Shown here: in pieces, positions 34,108-42,217 of the stretch | How the letters are laid out: every line of letters starts with the position of its first letter | Position numbering within the stretch: position 1 is the stretch's first letter | Source: Desulfobacula sp. | Lineage (GTDB): Bacteria; Desulfobacterota; Desulfobacteria; Desulfobacterales; Desulfobacteraceae | Reading direction: 5' to 3' | Length of the DNA stretch: 64,000 bases | Assembly: GCA_023701135.1 (NCBI GenBank) | Contig: JAMPXP010000007.1 | Span: 1 to 64,000, forward strand | Program-made: the position numbers and the translations under genes | Notes under the pieces: generated by a model | What the model saw: the letters and a program-made list of their open reading frames with translations, nothing else | What the model was told of the DNA's origin: nothing | The model's database searches: none

Positions 34108-34896
34108 TTATTTTTGCGCCAAATGAATAACGGCAATGCCATTGGTCAGTTTTCGGATGATAATCTCCTTAAAACCGATGTCCCTTAAAATCAGGCTTAG
34201 CTCATCGGGCAGGGGAAAGGCCCGGATGGATTCCGGGAATGCCGTATACGCCTCCTTTGAGCCGGTCATGATCCCGCCGATGAAGGGCATGATCCTGAAG
34301 GAATAGACATCGTAAAGAAACCTGAAAAAGGGGTTATCGGGTTTTGAAAATTCCAGACAGCACATTTTGCCGCCGCTTTTTAAAACACGGAAGATTTCTT
34401 TGAAACCGGTTTCAAGATGGGTGACATTCCGGATTCCGAAGCCTATGGAAACCGCATCAAAGGACTCATCCGGAAAAGACAGGCATTCCGCATCCCCTTG
34501 AACAAAGGTGACCCCTTTCATGGATTTCTGTTTCCCTTGTTGGATCATTTTCCGGTTCATGTCGTAGACAAGGGACATACCCGTATCTCCTGTTCTGGAT
34601 GCGGACAAAGCGGCCATATCCCCGGTTCCGCCGCAGACATCCAGGATTTTGTCCCCCGGCCGGATCATCAGCATTTCAACCGCCCTTCGCTTCCATGCAT
34701 AATGGATCCCGGCGCTCAGGAGGGTATTCATCATATCGTACCGGGAGGCAATGGTATTGAAATGAAGATTGACCCGGCGGGTTTTATCGGCTTCGGCATA
34801 GGCCGTAAACCCGAATCTTGCCGTCCGGGTGGCGGAAACATGGTCTTCCAGTTGTTCGAGCCGTTTTTCCTTTGTATACCAGGGGTTAAAGCTCAT
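34108..34896 (-). CDS. MenG/UbiE-type quinone methyltransferase
   Basis: A 262-residue SAM methyltransferase with the UbiE/COQ5 signatures FNTIASRYDMMN (near 47) and the SAM motif ILDVCGGTGDMAAL, plus VSIGFGIRNV (near 150) and VLKSGGKMCCLEFSKP. These are diagnostic of the menaquinone/ubiquinone C-methyltransferase family, so the expected role is the last step of menaquinone or a methylmenaquinone variant. An N-terminal extension of about 40 residues (with ARFGFTAYAEADKTRRV) is unusual. It lies 173 bp upstream of actB on the same strand, beside the quinol-oxidising complex. Confidence 0.83.
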   Translation of the reverse strand: MSFNPWYTKEKRLEQLEDHVSATRTARFGFTAYAEADKTRRVNLHFNTIASRYDMMNTLLSAGIHYAWKRRAVEMLMIRPGDKILDVCGGTGDMAALSASRTGDTGMSLVYDMNRKMIQQGKQKSMKGVTFVQGDAECLSFPDESFDAVSIGFGIRNVTHLETGFKEIFRVLKSGGKMCCLEFSKPDNPFFRFLYDVYSFRIMPFIGGIMTGSKEAYTAFPESIRAFPLPDELSLILRDIGFKEIIIRKLTNGIAVIHLAQK

Positions 34897-34995
34897 TTTT
34901 TATCCGGCTCCGTTGGTTAATGATAAGAAACCTGCCGGTTTTATAGCATTTGCATCAGGGGATGAAAATCAAATTTTTATGACCGGCCGGCCAAA

Positions 34996-35044
34996 ATGAA
35001 AAGGCCCCTCCCGGAAAAAATCGTTTCTCCAGGAGGGGCAAGGC
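34996..35044 (-). terminator. Terminator of the acyl-CoA operon
   Basis: On the minus strand GCCCCTCC (35039-35032) pairs with GGAGGGGC (35011-35004), followed by CTTTTCATTTT. It lies just after the stop codon of the acyl-CoA dehydrogenase gene at 35055. Confidence 0.7.
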
Positions 35045-35054
35045 TTAAAGGGGT

Positions 35055-36299
35055 TTATTCGAAAATTTTCTCATCCTTTGCCCCGGCTTCGGCCGCATCC
35101 GCTTCCATGTCCCGGAGGACGCCGGTTTTCCGGCTGTGAAGATATTCCTTGTACCATTCATTGGCAATGATCATGGCCATGACTTCGTTGGTCCCGGTCC
35201 AGATGGAGGCCAGCCGCAGATCCCGCAATATCCGTTCCACAGGATAAATATTGGTGTAGCCGATGCCGCCCATGACCTGCATGGCATTGTGGACCGCCTT
35301 CTGGCAGGATTCGGTGACAAATTTTTTGGACTGGGACACCAGCCGCCGGATCTGTTTTTCGTCTATCTTTTCGTCAACGGCCCTGGCCGTGGCATAGATC
35401 ATGGCCCGGGAGGCGTCCAGCAGGGTGACGGCTTCGGCCACCTGGAAGGAGACGCCCTGGAATTCCGCCACGGGCCGCCCGAAGGCCTTGCGCCTGGAGG
35501 TGTAGCCCGTGGCCACATCCACGGCCGGGGCAGCCGCGCCAATGGTCATGGCCGCCGTTCCCAGGCGCTCGGGAATCATCATGGTGTTGAACACGGCCAC
35601 CCCCTGGTTGAGCCGGCCCAAAAGGTTTTCTTTCGGCACCCGCACATCCTTAAAGACCATTCGGGCCGCGCCGCCGCCCCGGCAGCCCATGAGGCCGTAA
35701 AGGTATTCGGTGGTGACCCCTTCGGTCTTGTCCACGATAAAGCAGGAAATGCTTTTATGAGGCTCGCCTGCCGGGTCGGTCCGGGCATAGACCAGGAAAT
35801 AGTCGGCCCCTTCTCCACCCACGATGAACCGTTTCTGGCCGTTGACCAGGAAATGGTCGCCCATGTCCCTGGCCGTGGTGGTGGTGCCGAAGAAATCCGA
35901 TCCGCCCCTGGGTTCCGTCAGGCATTCTGCGGCAAATATTTTTCCCTGGAGCAGGGGCTTGACATATTTTTCCTTCTGGTCATCGGTGCCGTGGAGAATA
36001 ATGGCGTCACAGACAAGTTCTGCCCCCACCCCAAAGGTGCAGGCAAAGATATAGCCCAGTCTCCCGATTTCTTCCATGACCATGCAGGTGGACACCCAGT
36101 CCATGCCCCGGCCGCCCCATTCTACAGGGTAACGGCAGCCCATGAGGTTCCGTTTCCCGGCTTCCTGTAAAAATTCTTTGGGAAACTGGATTTTATCGGC
36201 ATCCATATCCAGGATCATTTTTCGGGGGATGGATTTGACAAAGTCCCGGGCCTCATCCCTGAGTTTTTTTTGTTGGGCGTTCAAAAGATATTCAAACAT
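35055..36299 (-). CDS. Acyl-CoA dehydrogenase family protein
   Basis: A 414-residue FAD enzyme. AAECLTEPRGGSDFFGT (near 125), RFIVGGEGADYF (near 160) and the C-terminal VMGGIGYTNIYPVERILRDLR (near 345) place it firmly in the family. The C-terminal motif is IWTGTNEV, where medium-chain type enzymes have YEGT with the catalytic Glu; here that residue is Thr. The IVD/LCAD alternative position (REAFG) reads RRKAFG, again without Glu. It overlaps the CoA ligase gene by 8 bp. It probably oxidises or reduces the CoA ester made by that ligase. Confidence 0.88.
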   Translation of the reverse strand: MFEYLLNAQQKKLRDEARDFVKSIPRKMILDMDADKIQFPKEFLQEAGKRNLMGCRYPVEWGGRGMDWVSTCMVMEEIGRLGYIFACTFGVGAELVCDAIILHGTDDQKEKYVKPLLQGKIFAAECLTEPRGGSDFFGTTTTARDMGDHFLVNGQKRFIVGGEGADYFLVYARTDPAGEPHKSISCFIVDKTEGVTTEYLYGLMGCRGGGAARMVFKDVRVPKENLLGRLNQGVAVFNTMMIPERLGTAAMTIGAAAPAVDVATGYTSRRKAFGRPVAEFQGVSFQVAEAVTLLDASRAMIYATARAVDEKIDEKQIRRLVSQSKKFVTESCQKAVHNAMQVMGGIGYTNIYPVERILRDLRLASIWTGTNEVMAMIIANEWYKEYLHSRKTGVLRDMEADAAEAGAKDEKIFE

Positions 36300-37803
36300 G
36301 TGAAAGCTCCTCTCTGAGTTTGTATTTCATGATTTTCCCCGAGGGCGTATGGGGAAGTTCGGTGACGAAATGGAATTTGCGGGGGATCTTGTATTTGGCC
36401 AGCCGTTGGGCGAGAAACTCTGCCAGGGCCTCTGCGGTGAGATCGGCATCCTTGGCCAAAACGATGACGGCACAGACGGTTTCCCCCCATTCTGCATGGG
36501 CCGCCCCGATGACGGCGGCTTCGGCAATGGCGGGATGCTCCATGATCCGGTCTTCCACTTCCTTGGAATAGACGTTTTCCCCGCCCGTGACAATCATGTC
36601 CTTGATCCGGTCCACAATAAATAGAAACCCGCCTTCTTCCACCCTTGCCATATCTCCGGTCCTGTACCAGCCGTCATGGAAGGCGTCTGTTGTGGCTCCC
36701 GGATTGCCCAGGTATTCCTTCATCATGGAGTCGGCCTTGAGCCAGATCTCTCCGGTTTCTCCTGTGCCCGCCGGGGCGGTGTCGTTTTTCATGACCTTGA
36801 TCTGGGCTCCGGGCAGGGCTTTGTTGCCGATGGAACCGGCGTGTTCAAGATGGTCTTCAGGATAGAGAACCGTACCGGTGGGGCCTGCTTCGGTCATGCC
36901 GTAGACCTGGTAGAACCGGTCCGACTGATAGGCCTGGGTGAGCTTTTTAACGGTTTCCGGGGCGATGGGGCCGCCTCCGTAGATCCAGGCCCTCATGGAG
37001 GACAGGTTGAATTTGGAAAAATGGGGGATCATCTGCAGGGGCATCAGATAGGAGATGGGGGCTCCGAAATAGGCAGTGCAGGCCTTTTTCTCAATGGCTT
37101 CCAGAAAGTGCAAAGGATGGTATTCACGGAGCAGCACACTGGCCCCGCCGGCATAGGTAATGCCCATGAACCAGTTGTTCAGGGGCGAAGAATGCCAGAT
37201 GGGCATGGCAATGAGCATGATATCGGTTTCGGTGAGGCCAATGGCTTTGGCGCCGGTGATGCCGGCCGATACCACGCTTTGATGGGTGTGGACGCAGCCC
37301 TTGGGCTTGCCTGTGGTGCCACTGGTGTAAAGGATTTCAGCTCGGTCTTCATCCCGGATGGGGACCGGGGCAAAGACCGGGGCCTTGTCCATGAGGTCCT
37401 TTAAAAAGGGCAGATCCTGGGTCAGGGTGTCCAGGGATATTTTCCGGATCTCCCCGGACAGACCCAGGGCTACCTTGGCCAGGCTGCCGTCAAACAAAAA
37501 CAGGGAGGCTCCGCTGTTTTCAAGGATATAATCCACTTCCACCGCGGTCAGCTTATGGTTCACCGGCACGGCAACCCCGCCGGCCTTTAAGATGCCGAAA
37601 AAGGAAAAGACAAAATCAAAGCTGTTCTGGCTCATGATGGCCACCGGAGAGCCTTTTTGTATTCCCAGGGCCTGGAAACAGGCCGCCGCCTCTTCGCTTT
37701 TTTTCCTGACCTCCCGGAAGGTAAAGGCTGTGTCCATATTGCACAGGGCGATTTTTTCCGGGTATTTGGCAGCATTGGCATCCATCAGTTCGATGATGTT
37801 CAT
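36292..37803 (-). CDS. Acyl-CoA synthetase (AMP-forming)
   Basis: A 503-residue ANL-superfamily ligase. The phosphate loop ILYTSGTTGKPKG (near 160), YGMTEAGPTG (near 300), GWYRTGD (near 385) and DRIKDMIVTGGENVYSKEVE (near 400) are intact, and the catalytic Lys is in PSGKIMKYKL at the end. It activates a carboxylic acid with ATP and CoA. It overlaps both the MerR gene (4 bp) and the dehydrogenase gene (8 bp), forming a tight operon. Chain or ring preference cannot be read by eye. Confidence 0.9.
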   Translation of the reverse strand: MNIIELMDANAAKYPEKIALCNMDTAFTFREVRKKSEEAAACFQALGIQKGSPVAIMSQNSFDFVFSFFGILKAGGVAVPVNHKLTAVEVDYILENSGASLFLFDGSLAKVALGLSGEIRKISLDTLTQDLPFLKDLMDKAPVFAPVPIRDEDRAEILYTSGTTGKPKGCVHTHQSVVSAGITGAKAIGLTETDIMLIAMPIWHSSPLNNWFMGITYAGGASVLLREYHPLHFLEAIEKKACTAYFGAPISYLMPLQMIPHFSKFNLSSMRAWIYGGGPIAPETVKKLTQAYQSDRFYQVYGMTEAGPTGTVLYPEDHLEHAGSIGNKALPGAQIKVMKNDTAPAGTGETGEIWLKADSMMKEYLGNPGATTDAFHDGWYRTGDMARVEEGGFLFIVDRIKDMIVTGGENVYSKEVEDRIMEHPAIAEAAVIGAAHAEWGETVCAVIVLAKDADLTAEALAEFLAQRLAKYKIPRKFHFVTELPHTPSGKIMKYKLREELSHV

Positions 37804-38234
37804 TCATTTTCTCCTTTTGTTGTGGAAGTTCCCATTGTTTCAAGTTCCATCTTCCGTTTGATGAGTTTGTCCCTTACGGCAAGAATATCCTGCTCCAAAA
37901 GCGTGAGTTCCTTTTTTCTTTCCCGTATTTCCTTGAGCTTTGCATCCCCGTATCTCAGGCTTTTTTCGATCTGTTCCAGTTCATTGGGGTCTGCATCGGC
38001 CATGCCGATCATTTCCGCGATTTCATCCAGGGAAAATCCAAAGCGTTTGCCCCGGATGATGAGTTTGAGCCTGGCCTTGTTCCGGGGGGTATACACCCGC
38101 TGGTTTCCCGTGGTTCTCCTGGGTTGGATCAGGCCTTTTTCCTCGTAGAACCGGATGGTCCGGGTACTGATGTCCAATTCGTCCGCAACCTGGGAGATGG
38201 AGCTGCCGGTCATATTTTTCCTGTCTTCTGGCAT
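37800..38234 (-). CDS. MerR-family regulator of the acyl-CoA operon
   Basis: A 144-residue regulator with the MerR winged helix at the start (ISQVADELDISTRTIRFYEEKGLI, then NQRVYTPRNKARL) and a C-terminal coiled coil for dimerisation. It has no metal-binding cysteines, like LiuR-type regulators of acyl-CoA catabolism. ATG at 38234 has AAAGGA 8 bp upstream; an ATG 11 codons earlier is less likely. It heads the operon with the ligase and dehydrogenase, and a fitting operator lies at 38279-38312, so self-regulation is likely. Confidence 0.85.
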   Translation of the reverse strand: MPEDRKNMTGSSISQVADELDISTRTIRFYEEKGLIQPRRTTGNQRVYTPRNKARLKLIIRGKRFGFSLDEIAEMIGMADADPNELEQIEKSLRYGDAKLKEIRERKKELTLLEQDILAVRDKLIKRKMELETMGTSTTKGENE

Positions 38235-38278
38235 GGGTTGTGTCCTTTCAGCCGGTAAAGGGATCAATGCAAAACTTG

Positions 38279-38312
38279 ACGTTTACGTAAACTGTAAACG
38301 GGTCTTTGTCAA
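38279..38312 (-). promoter_or_regulatory. Promoter and palindromic operator of the MerR operon
   Basis: On the minus strand TTGACA (38312-38307) and TACGTA (38289-38284) are 17 bp apart. The -10 lies in a perfect palindrome GTTTACGTAAAC (38281-38292), and a further GTAAACG arm (38294-38300) mirrors CGTTTAC. The position and symmetry suit binding by the adjacent MerR-type protein. Confidence 0.6.
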
Positions 38313-38471
38313 CATAAAATCGTTTGCCCCGGGTGAAAAAGGATTCTTCTTTAAGATTGGACACCCGGATCGGAAAAGTGGTATAAGGGAATCAAAAATT
38401 AATATGATTTGGATGATGCCCCGGTCCCACCCCAGGCAGCCCTTTGTATCCCGTGAGGAGAAAACACCCGT

Positions 38472-41273
38472 ATGGTCAGTATCAAAAAACTGTTGTTGCA
38501 GAATATGCTCCTTGTCACCTTTATTTCCTTTGCTGTCCTCTATCTCTTATGGATTCAGAATGAATATACTGCCTTTAAAGAAGACTCCGCCGCCATCAAG
38601 GATAAATTTGTTGAAAAAGAAAAGGAAAGACTGAAGTCCGAGGTTCAGAACGTGCTGGAATATGTCCGGTATATGAGGCATCAGACGGAAAAAAGGCTTC
38701 GAACCTCCATTCAGGACCGTGTGGATGAGGCCTGTGCCGTGGCCATGAATATCCATGCTGAAAACAAGGATATAAAATCCGGTGATGAAATAAAAAAAAT
38801 GATCAGGGATGCCCTGCGGCCCATACGGTTCAGCCGGGGCCGCGGGTATTATTTTGCCTTTGACATGGACGGAATTGAACAACTGTTTGCCGACCGGCCG
38901 GAAATGGAAGGCAAAAACATGTTGGAGGTCCGGGGCGCCAGGGGCGAATTTGTGGTCCGGGATATGATCGCCTTATTAAAGGCGGAGGGCAAAGGGTTTT
39001 ATTCCTATACCTGGTCCAAGCCGGGGGAAACCAGCCCGGAACATATGAAAATAGCCTATGTGAAATATTTTGAACCCTATGGCTGGGGTATCGGGACCGG
39101 GGAATATGTGGAAGATGTGGAAAAAGAAATCCAGGAAGAGGCCCTGGAAAGGATAGCAACCCTCCGGTTTGAAAAGGAAGGTTATTTTTTCGGGAGCGTT
39201 TACGGGGGCCGGCCCTTGTTTACCAACGGAAAAATCACAAGGGGGACGGAAACCGTCTGGGATCTGACCGACCCCAGGGGGATTAAAATCATCCAGGAGC
39301 AGAATAAGGCTGCAAAAGCGCCGGAAGGCGGATTTGTATCCTATTCCTGGCGGAAACTGGATTCGGAAACGCTGTCTCCCAAACTGTCCTATGTGGCAAG
39401 CATTCCGGAATGGGAATGGATCATCGGCGCCGGGGTCTATCTGGATACCGTGGATGAAAGCATTCTCTTAAAAGAAAAGGCCCTGTATAAAGAGTTCTTA
39501 AAACAGGCAGGCTTATATTTTATGGTCATGGCGGTGATGTCCCTTCTGGTTTTTTTGTGGACCCGGCACCAGGCCCATAAAATTCAGTCCGGCATCAGGC
39601 TTTTCGCTAATTTTTTTGAAACTGCTTCTTTAAAGGAAACCGCCATTGATCCAACCGATCTCCAGTTTGAAGAATTCAAAGACATAGCGGTTTTTGCCAA
39701 TCAGATGATTCAAAAACGGGCTGAAGCTCTTCACGCACTTGAAAAGAGCGAAAAAAAATATGAGGCCATCACCCACTCGGCCCAGGATTCCATTTTCTGC
39801 AAAGACGTTACCCGGCGATATACTTTTGTGAACCCGGCCATGGCAGCATTTTTTAATTGCCGAAGGGAAGATCTCATCGGAAAAACACCGGAAGATGTAT
39901 TTGACCCGGCCAATGCCGCCATCGTTACTGAGGTTGACAATAGGACCTTCAACGGTGAGAGGGTCAGCGAGATTCTCACCCTTCATATCAATGGAAAGGC
40001 GTTTACCTTTCATACGATCCAGGCGCCCCTGGATATTATGGACGGCAAGGTCGCGAGTATCAGCGGAATCGTCCGGGATATGACGGCCCAGCGCGATGCC
40101 GAAAGGGAAAAGATCCTGGTCGAGCACAGATCCCTAGACCAGGAGAAACATGCCCTGGTGGGCCGGATCGCAGGAAAGATCTCCCATGATTTCAATAATA
40201 TCCTGGGGGTCATCATGGGCCATTCAGAACTGGCCCTCATGGCCTGTAAGGAAGAGGAAACTAAAAAAGCCCTTGAACTGATCCACGGCCAGACCCTGCG
40301 CGGCAGGAACCTGACCCGGAATCTCATTGCCTTTGCAAGGGATCAGGAGCCCCGGCAGGAATATATCCGGATAAATGAAAAAATCGAGCTGGTGGTCAAC
40401 CTCATGAAAAAGGAACTGGAGGGCATCACCCTTGTAAAGGAATTTGGCAGCAACCTGCCCGACATCCTTGCAGACCCGGGAATGATGGAGCATGCCATGG
40501 TAAACCTTTTCCAGAATGCGGTGCATGCTCTCGGCACCCGGGCCCATCCCCGGATTACCTTGCGTACTTATATTTCCGGAGGTCAGGTCTGCTTTGAAAT
40601 GGAGGACAATGGGTGCGGCATTCCAAAAGAGCATTTGGATGTTATTTTTGATCCGTCCTTTACCCTGAAAGGGGGGAGAGATACGGCCGGCTCCTATGGA
40701 AAAGACATCAAGGGAACCGGTTACGGGCTTTCCAATGTAAAAAAATATATTGACCAGCACCGGGGAAGTATCCGGGTCAGGTCGGAATTTGGAACCGGCA
40801 CCTGTTTTACCGTCTGCCTGCCTGTGATCCAAAAGCATTTAACGGAAGACGAAAAAGAAAATATCCGGAAATCGGAACCCCAGACCGGGAAACAGATTCT
40901 CATCGTTGAAGATGAGCCGGCCATTTTCGATGTCCAGCACCGGATACTGACCGATGATCCCTGCCGGCATTTCGTGGACATCGCACAAAACGGCCGGGCC
41001 GCCCTGGATCTTCTGGACCGGAATCATTACGACCTGATCAGCCTGGATTATATGTTGCCGGGGGATATCACCGGCATGGACATCTACCGGCAGATCCGGG
41101 AAAGGAACCAGGGGCTTCCCATTCTTTTCATCTCCGGCAATATTGAATTTCTTGAATCGGTCAAAGAGTTGAAGAGCAATGATACCCAGTTGGATCATCT
41201 GTCAAAACCCTGCCGGAATCAGGAATATATCGAAAGAATCAATGGTCTTCTTGAACGAGCGACCCAACGCTGA
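38472..41273 (+). CDS. Membrane hybrid sensor histidine kinase (Cache-PAS-HisKA-HATPase-REC)
   Basis: A 933-residue kinase. A membrane helix at about 7-27 and another near 345-362 enclose a long periplasmic part with two Cache repeats, each with FDMDG or GSVYGG-like strands and a Y-x-W-x-K/R-x-G motif (YTWSKPGE and YSWRKLDSE). A PAS domain (about 430-545) precedes the HisKA box with SHDFNNILGVIMG (near 575), the ATPase domain (EDNGCGIP, GTGYGLSNV) and a receiver with SLDYMLPG and LSKPC. It is clearly paralogous to the 328-3237 kinase in its kinase and receiver parts, but the sensors differ. A GAGGAG ribosome site precedes the ATG. Confidence 0.93.
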   Translation: MVSIKKLLLQNMLLVTFISFAVLYLLWIQNEYTAFKEDSAAIKDKFVEKEKERLKSEVQNVLEYVRYMRHQTEKRLRTSIQDRVDEACAVAMNIHAENKDIKSGDEIKKMIRDALRPIRFSRGRGYYFAFDMDGIEQLFADRPEMEGKNMLEVRGARGEFVVRDMIALLKAEGKGFYSYTWSKPGETSPEHMKIAYVKYFEPYGWGIGTGEYVEDVEKEIQEEALERIATLRFEKEGYFFGSVYGGRPLFTNGKITRGTETVWDLTDPRGIKIIQEQNKAAKAPEGGFVSYSWRKLDSETLSPKLSYVASIPEWEWIIGAGVYLDTVDESILLKEKALYKEFLKQAGLYFMVMAVMSLLVFLWTRHQAHKIQSGIRLFANFFETASLKETAIDPTDLQFEEFKDIAVFANQMIQKRAEALHALEKSEKKYEAITHSAQDSIFCKDVTRRYTFVNPAMAAFFNCRREDLIGKTPEDVFDPANAAIVTEVDNRTFNGERVSEILTLHINGKAFTFHTIQAPLDIMDGKVASISGIVRDMTAQRDAEREKILVEHRSLDQEKHALVGRIAGKISHDFNNILGVIMGHSELALMACKEEETKKALELIHGQTLRGRNLTRNLIAFARDQEPRQEYIRINEKIELVVNLMKKELEGITLVKEFGSNLPDILADPGMMEHAMVNLFQNAVHALGTRAHPRITLRTYISGGQVCFEMEDNGCGIPKEHLDVIFDPSFTLKGGRDTAGSYGKDIKGTGYGLSNVKKYIDQHRGSIRVRSEFGTGTCFTVCLPVIQKHLTEDEKENIRKSEPQTGKQILIVEDEPAIFDVQHRILTDDPCRHFVDIAQNGRAALDLLDRNHYDLISLDYMLPGDITGMDIYRQIRERNQGLPILFISGNIEFLESVKELKSNDTQLDHLSKPCRNQEYIERINGLLERATQR

Positions 41274-41295
41274 AAAATTGAGGAGGAAAAGCATT

Positions 41296-41598
41296 ATGCA
41301 GTTTATAGTAACCGGTTATGATGGAACGGATCTGAAAGCCCTGGACCGGAGAATGGCGGCCCGGGAGGCCCATCTTGCCATGGGAAAAGAGATGACGGAC
41401 ACCGGCCGGTGGCTTTATGCCGCCGCCATATTAAATGAGGCAGGTAAAATGGCCGGCTCCCTTATCATTTGTGAGTTTGATTCCAGGGAAGCTCTGGATC
41501 GAGACTGGCTGGAAAAGGAACCCTATGTTCTGGGTAAGGTCTGGGAAAAGATAGAGGTGAAAAAGGCCCAGGTTGCCCCTTTTTTTACCGTGAAATAG
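41296..41598 (+). CDS. YciI-like family protein
   Basis: A 100-residue protein with the dimeric alpha-beta barrel pattern of YciI: MQFIVTGYDGTD at the start, a central REAHLAMGKEM helix, GSLIICEFDSREALDRDWLEKEPYV near 60-80 and a short C-terminal strand. The frame is open to 41179, but AGGAGG at 41281-41286 points to the ATG at 41296. The biochemical function of the family is uncertain. It follows the hybrid kinase by 22 bp. Confidence 0.82.
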   Translation: MQFIVTGYDGTDLKALDRRMAAREAHLAMGKEMTDTGRWLYAAAILNEAGKMAGSLIICEFDSREALDRDWLEKEPYVLGKVWEKIEVKKAQVAPFFTVK

Positions 41599-41611
41599 AA
41601 AAGGAATTCCA

Positions 41612-42124
41612 ATGGCGGAGACTGAAATGAAGGACCCCCTGAGCCGCAAGGCCAAAAAGGTTCAGGACCATATCCGGAATAAAGGTTTTGAATTTGTGGT
41701 CAGAGAATTACCCGATTCCACCCGGACGGCAAAGGATGCGGCAAAGGCCCTGGGATGCACGACGGCGCAGATTGCCAAATCCCTGGTTTTCAAGGACAAG
41801 GCTCTGGACGCGCCAATATTGGTCATTGCCTCGGGCATCAACCGGGTGGGTCTTGAAAAAATAAAACAGGCCACGGGCCGGACCCTGGTTCAGGCAGACG
41901 GCAAATTTGTCAAGGACCGTGTCGGCTTTGCCATCGGCGGTGTTCCGCCGGTGGGCCATGATGAACGGCTGGTGACCCTGCTGGACCCGGACCTGAGGCA
42001 ATATGACCGGATATGGGCCGCCGCAGGCACTCCCAATGCCGTGTTTGAGCTGAAGCCCGCTGACCTTGAACCGTTGACGGACGGGGTCTGGATCGATCTT
42101 AAGGAAAATGAGTTGATCCTTTAA
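41612..42124 (+). CDS. YbaK/EbsC family protein (aminoacyl-tRNA deacylase-like)
   Basis: A 170-residue protein of the YbaK fold: VQDHIRNKGFEF, TRTAKDAAKALGCTTAQIAKSLVFKD with the conserved Lys (near 50), and VPPVGHDERLVTLLDPDL (near 110). Relatives hydrolyse mischarged tRNAs such as Cys-tRNA-Pro. It begins 13 bp after the YciI-like gene and may be cotranscribed with it. Confidence 0.87.
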   Translation: MAETEMKDPLSRKAKKVQDHIRNKGFEFVVRELPDSTRTAKDAAKALGCTTAQIAKSLVFKDKALDAPILVIASGINRVGLEKIKQATGRTLVQADGKFVKDRVGFAIGGVPPVGHDERLVTLLDPDLRQYDRIWAAAGTPNAVFELKPADLEPLTDGVWIDLKENELIL

Positions 42125-42147
42125 GGGATATGGTGTATAACCACCTT

Positions 42148-42179
42148 TTGTATTTGATTCGGAGTTTATTTTCTATAAT
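42148..42179 (+). promoter_or_regulatory. Candidate promoter of gpsA
   Basis: A perfect -10 TATAAT lies at 42174-42179, with weak -35 candidates TTGTAT (42148-42153, 20-bp spacing) and TTGATT (42154-42159, 14-bp spacing). Transcription would begin near 42186, which supports the later ATG at 42218 as the gpsA start. Confidence 0.4.
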
Positions 42180-42217
42180 ATCAAGGTCTTATGAGACCTA
42201 AAGGGGAAGGGTGGGGC

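Noticed and set aside
35136-36170. Long plus-strand open frame opposite the acyl-CoA dehydrogenase gene
   Set aside because: Low-complexity Gly/His/Pro-rich translation and no family similarity; the minus strand is the gene.
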